DNA of 64,000 nt, taken from NCBI GenBank assembly GCA_034766995.1, contig CM068316.1:9929000-9992999 (forward strand), in the 5' to 3' direction. A program made the position numbers and the translations under genes. The notes beneath the pieces are model-generated. The model was not told the origin of the DNA. It saw nothing but the letters and a program-made list of their open reading frames with translations, and searched no databases. This document shows, in pieces, positions 59,170-64,000 of the stretch. Source of the DNA: Acanthacorydalis orientalis. Taxonomy: Eukaryota > Arthropoda > Insecta > Megaloptera > Corydalidae. Position 1 is the stretch's first letter. The number at the start of each line of letters is the position of its first letter.

Positions 59170-60091
59170 TATATATATATATATACATATACATTTATAC
59201 ACACAGATATGTGGTTTCGAAATGTTTCAACAATAAATCGTCAATGTAGCAGCGTGTAACTTAAATGTAACATTCATTTTAACTGTCATTGTTCAACTGG
59301 ACCTTAATTATGGATATTCAAATCGTAATGTACACCATGAAAACACGCATACTTTGTTTATTTATAAATGAAATTTGGTAAGCAAATATTCATCTTGTAT
59401 GTTAAAACAAATTAATCTGGAAATATGTTGTACGTCGAGACTATTTGTATAAGTTTTTTTTTAATCTGCAAGTCATCAGTGTGCCGTTAAAAAAGAACAA
59501 TTTTGTTATTAATTAATGGTATTTTATAAGTCTAACTGTACATAATTAATAGTATGTGATGAAATGGAAAAGCAGTATTGTACGTTTGATCATTTTGTAC
59601 GGAATGGATGAGAATAAAAGGTATGATAAATGTTAAAGGATGGGTAAAAGGTTTTGTTCAGATAATTGGGAAGTTTATTTTATTTTAAAATTGTTCAGAA
59701 GTTTTTATGAAGGTATTATTAAAGACTGGACGAGCATAATTAACGATTTTTCTCTCTGAAATTTGATCTTAGAGGAAGTAATTTGTAAATTATCAAAACG
59801 AACATACTAATATTAGAATAATAATTTGAACATTTTCTTTAATAATATATTATGTAATCTACTATAAGTAAAAATTTAGAATATGAATGAATTTGAGAAT
59901 TTTTTTTAGTTAAAAAATATATCGTAAGTTTGTTTTGAGAATTAAGATACAAACAATAAAAAATGTAATTTTGTCTTTCTCTCAGTTTATAGACCAAAAA
60001 TTGTATAATAATTAATTACTAATATTTTTTATTTATATTTATATGTATTTTTAAAAAGCTTTCTTATCGGAAAGATGATAAGAAGCAACCA

Positions 60092-60907
60092 AAATTCATC
60101 AGTAAATAATTATTGAACATTTTTGTTGATTCTTTTTTGTAGATTGTGGGATAAATATGAAAAATTAATTTGTGAAATTAAATTTAGTCACAGTGTTAAT
60201 AATATATTGGAAGAAATATAAATCAACAATTATATTACAAAATATGAAAGAAAATATATTCATTGCCGGTCTGAAATTGGTAAATAAATCTCTAAGTGAA
60301 AATAAGTACAGAAAAGAAATTGATGATAAAAATTAAAGAAAATATGTTTTGATTGAAGTAGAATAACAAATTAATGAAATACTTGATAACATACTGAATA
60401 TTAGTACCGTAATATAAAACCAATTGATTTAGAAAATAAATTTAGTAGTACTAATTCGCTTCCTTATGTGTAAGTGTAAGAGCTATTGTTACAAGACTGT
60501 TTGTGGTGCCACAAAATGTGGATCTATAACGAGAAATATATTGTTGTTAGTGAATTTGTTTAAATGAATATTGGTAAGGACCAATCTGTTTCCAGCTGCC
60601 AAGCTATATTTAATGGCTCTACAAGCATTTATGTGAAATCGCTCCGACATCTATTATTTTTAAAATATGAAAAATATAAAATATTCATACGTATTTGGGT
60701 TACATAAATACAAATACGAGACTGGTTCAGATAAAAAAGACGGAAAAATATCCAGAAAATTATTAACAAGAAATATTTAAACTTGTAAAAAGCTATGATT
60801 ATTTTTCAGAATGTCTTTTTATATTTTGTTTTGGCTTGCACGTATGCAATTAATTTTGTTGTTAAATGTCTCCCCCTTCTCTATATGTACATGAAAAAGA
60901 TTAAGTC
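60092..60907 (+). repeat. Unknown interspersed repeat, copy B
   Basis: Collinear with 55790..56606 at high similarity: AATTTGTGAAATTAAATTTA, CTCTAAG, TTCCAGCTGCCAAG, TCATACGTATTTGGGTTACA, AAGATTAA. It lacks the left direct repeat found in copy A. Confidence 0.75.
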
Positions 60908-62526
60908 GAAAATTCATATAAAAAAATAATTTCAAAAATCAAAATCGGAGAGTAGTTGGTTTTGAACATTTTATTTATTGTAAAAATGAAGAAAACCTTC
61001 ATCAATAATCTTTCATTTTTGGATTTTTAATAAATATTCAGTACGCTTTTCATTTCAAGCTTCCAAGCTTAACTGTTTTTACACCCTGTTAACAATCTTA
61101 CACCTACTTAATCCTCAATACTTTTGGAATTTTGGACTACAGGTAGTCATATATTTTTCTAAAATTCATTCAAGAAGCAACATCTTGCCTCGTACTAGAC
61201 CTTACTAAAGGATATTCGCAATCGTTTTGTGTTTTTTTTTTATGACACATCTGTCTTGATTGAAGTTAATTTTTCAAATCACTATATTAAATATTTTCGA
61301 AGATAATATCCTTTAAATATTGTAACAAAATTTTATTCATTATTCGATTAAGTTATGTGGAAAAAAACGAACAAGACTAATATTTCAACAGAATTTTATA
61401 AAATCCAAGAGAATTATCAAGGAAAATAAATATTAGAAAACCTAATTTATTCTGTCTTATAAGGGCTATAAATATCAAATATGGAAAAATATTTCTTGAA
61501 AAAAGCACTTGTGATTTAATCTCTTTTGCATAACTTTCAATAAGCAGGAAATCCCATTCATCTTAATGAAAACTTCAATGTGTGTACCTCAGGTACATTT
61601 TTTATTTTTCTATTTAATGAGTTTTATTATTCTACTAGTATATAAACCATCAAAATTGATAGGAAAATAGAAAGAAAAAACTGTTTATTTTTTTACAAGA
61701 TAATATATTTAAGCATAAAAAATACCTAAAAATGAAATTTAATGAATTAAAGTTGAAATCTATCCATTGTTTGTCCAAGTTTGGTAGATGGCGGCAGACA
61801 ACCACGTTGCGGACAAAGTGACGAGAAATGTGGGTTTTTGTTATTATAAAATCATAATAATATAAATAAATTTTTCCGTTCATTCAAAAACCATGAGAAA
61901 GTAAGTGCAATCCACGCCGAGATTTATACAATTTTATTATTATATTATATGAATTGAAGTGAGACTAAAACTTGAACAGTTCTATATAAAAAATAACAAG
62001 TGTTTTTATTTTAAAAGAGAATTATAATACAATAAATTACATCCCTGCTGTTTTAATTACTTTATTTGTACATTGCCTTGGGTATTGGATAATGTCGAGT
62101 AACATATCGTTAGTTTTCTAATAATACTCTATTCAATACTTTTTTCCTGTAGTATACATTTATTTATCTCAATTATTTTTCATGAGTATACGTATCAAGG
62201 TTTATATAACAGTTTCTGGAAATTTTCAATGTTTTTATAACAGTTTCGGATTTTATATACCAATTCTGTTGACTACACTTACAGAGGATTTACGCAAATT
62301 CTTCAATAAATTCAAGGCTTTCTTTAAGCGATTTTTTTCCATATATGCAAACACAATTAGAATACGAACTCATACATGCATACACATACGTACAAAAACA
62401 TATATATATATATATATATATATTTGTGTTAATTCTTTTACATTATTTCATTTAATAAAACTACGGTTGTTAGTGAATACTTGGTAATATTTAATAGAAC
62501 TCAAAGTTAATAGGGACTTTAAGCTT

Positions 62527-62572
62527 TATTATTATTATATTATTAAATTATATTATTATTATTATTATTAAA
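62527..62572. repeat. (ATT)n microsatellite
   Basis: ATT units with small interruptions. A TA run lies at 62399..62423. Confidence 0.95.
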
Positions 62573-63399
62573 CATAAAGAAAGAAATCGAATTATCAAAG
62601 AAAATGAAGTGATTTTCTCTTATTACATTTTTGTGAATTAGAAATTGATATTAAAGTATGAAATATACAAACATTTAAAATATTTTGAGAGTATTCTTCA
62701 ACTCCAAATATTTAATTCCATAAAACAATATATCTATGTTGGATTACTTTTAATAATATGTAAATATTTTTTTAAATTGAAATTAATAGTACCAGAAAAA
62801 ATTCACGTGATAAAATGATTTTGAAAAGTGTTATTTATTAGAAACAAATTAAATTAAAGATTTTTTTAATAAAAATATTATTAAGAGAGTGGTTACAATG
62901 TATAAATTTTGTCTTAATTAAATTAAGTAAATTAAATGTAAATGTTTATTAATTCTTTCTTAATTTCAGTACTAAAAAAATAAATGATATTTGTAAAATA
63001 ATAAGTCAGTGGCGTATAAAACGTTCTGACAAATAAGAATTCTTGATAAGATAGAAGTAATAAAAGGAGAGCAGGTAAAATCTTTATTAATATTTTTATT
63101 ACGCGGTATAAAAAAGTTTAATAGAGCATATTTTTATGATTTCATTGTTATTGAGCCAATAAACTAAATGAATTCATATAAAAGATTTAAATCAGAGAGC
63201 GATCAGTTAAATGAAGTCTAAAAATAGTAAGGAAAATATAGAAGGTAATTTTTAACAGATCACGTATGGAGTGTATGAATTTACCCATACGTTTATATAA
63301 CTTATCCAAATCCGTTTATTATTACTGTCTAAGTATAGAAACGTTCGCAGATAAGTATTAAAACCTTGAACTGAAAGAACAACACTTCTTATAATCCAG

Positions 63400-64000
63400 C
63401 ACTTGCCGCCTCTGATTATAACGTAATATAACGACGAGAGATGTCTAACTTTTATATTTTCTCCTTACAAGTATTTTATCTTTTATTGGAAAAACTTCCG
63501 AATCGATTAAATCCGAAGACACTGCGAGCATTTGTAAAAAAGGTAAGATCTGCGGCGCATCTCCTTCTGAGAAAATATTAAGTAATCGATATATCTTGTG
63601 TTACGAGTGGAGTGAGTAAAAAAGTCGGTGTGTGAATTTAAGCCCAAATGATAGGAACAAGTGATATAAATAATAAGTTGTCACCGGGTACGATTTATTG
63701 TCGCTTCTGCCGTGCAAACAAATGAGTCGTACCAACCTAACGTACGAAACGACACCGTTACAGAACGTGTCGTGAAAGTCAATAATATTTTAGCCGATAA
63801 TTTACAAATAATGACTTGATTTTGCGGTGTTCGTATAACGTAATACGTATTGTTCGATTTTACGTTATGTATCAATTATGAAAATATGTCGACTGGGAAA
63901 AATTGGATCGGTATGGTTCGATTTTCGAAAAATCGTCTAAGATTAAATGTAGTTATTTATGCAGTTTCAGATAAGTCAGCCGTTTTCTCTATGAATATAG
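63400..64000. other. GC-richer patch at window edge, possible exon or promoter
   Basis: Microsatellite-free and higher in GC. On the plus strand, an ATG at 63441 opens a frame of 34 codons (LEKLPNRLNPKTLRAFVKK) up to a good donor AAAAAAG|GTAAGA at 63543. On the minus strand no DPP-like exon was found. It could be 5' sequence of the DPP10-like gene or of a plus-strand neighbour. Confidence 0.25.

Larger units (their letters stand above)
44253..64000 (-). other. Probable inner part of the first intron, upstream of visible exons
   Basis: A search of the minus strand for the exon that should precede TELVYRD (membrane helix, then a W-I-S type motif ending one base into a codon before GT) found none, so the 5' exon is probably beyond 64000. 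The stretch holds transposon remnants, microsatellites, a duplicated unknown repeat and two GC-richer patches. Between them, 48135..48998, 50030..52080, 53174..53980 and 61000..62390 show nothing recognisable. Confidence 0.6.

Overview
The window is nuclear DNA of an animal with a very AT-rich genome, most likely an insect and quite possibly a hymenopteran. The evidence is spliceosomal GT-AG introns, an insect-like DPP6/DPP10-type protein, many mariner/Tc1-family remnants, and long (TA)n microsatellites every few kilobases. There are no bacterial-type operons, CRISPR arrays or rRNA/tRNA genes that I can see. The species call is inference.

One protein-coding gene is supported. It lies on the minus strand and is read from right to left: twelve exons from 44252 down to a TAA stop at 11761, all joined in frame through consensus splice sites. 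They encode about 775 residues of a dipeptidyl-peptidase-IV family protein: the eight-bladed beta-propeller, then the alpha/beta-hydrolase domain. The hydrolase has lost the nucleophilic serine (Gly in its place, codon 17353..17355) but keeps the catalytic Asp and His. It is therefore an inactive peptidase of the DPP6/DPP10 type, which in mammals is an accessory subunit of Kv4 potassium channels. The first exon(s), with the cytoplasmic tail and the single transmembrane helix, were not found and probably lie beyond 64000. If so, 44253..64000 is the inner part of a first intron longer than 19.7 kb.

Layout: 1..11340 is downstream flank with small MITEs, microsatellites and one conspicuous GC-rich patch (5847..5930). 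11341..11760 is the 3' UTR or flank with degenerate repeats. 11761..23401 holds the C-terminal nine exons, with a tandem duplication in the 5-kb last intron and a piggyBac-type MITE and mariner remnants in the others. 23402..44157 has three long introns full of transposon debris around three small exons. 44158..44252 is the first recognisable exon. 44253..64000 holds more transposons, a duplicated unknown repeat (about 55.6 and 60.1 kb) and two GC-richer patches (54.0-54.4 and 63.4-64.0 kb) that may be regulatory or belong to missing exons.

Transposable elements: six deletion derivatives of one mariner family with cecropia/Hsmar1-like ends, two of another mariner (one nearly whole but inactive), two 3' fragments of a third, a decayed Tc1-like copy, two further Tc1/mariner-superfamily remnants, hAT-like and piggyBac-like MITEs, and a near-perfect 65-70-bp inverted repeat around an AT loop. 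No intact transposase was seen. I found no convincing new multi-gene system. The most interesting points are the dead active site, a possible 15-nt alternative acceptor at intron 10, and several strong hairpins or inverted repeats inside the introns.
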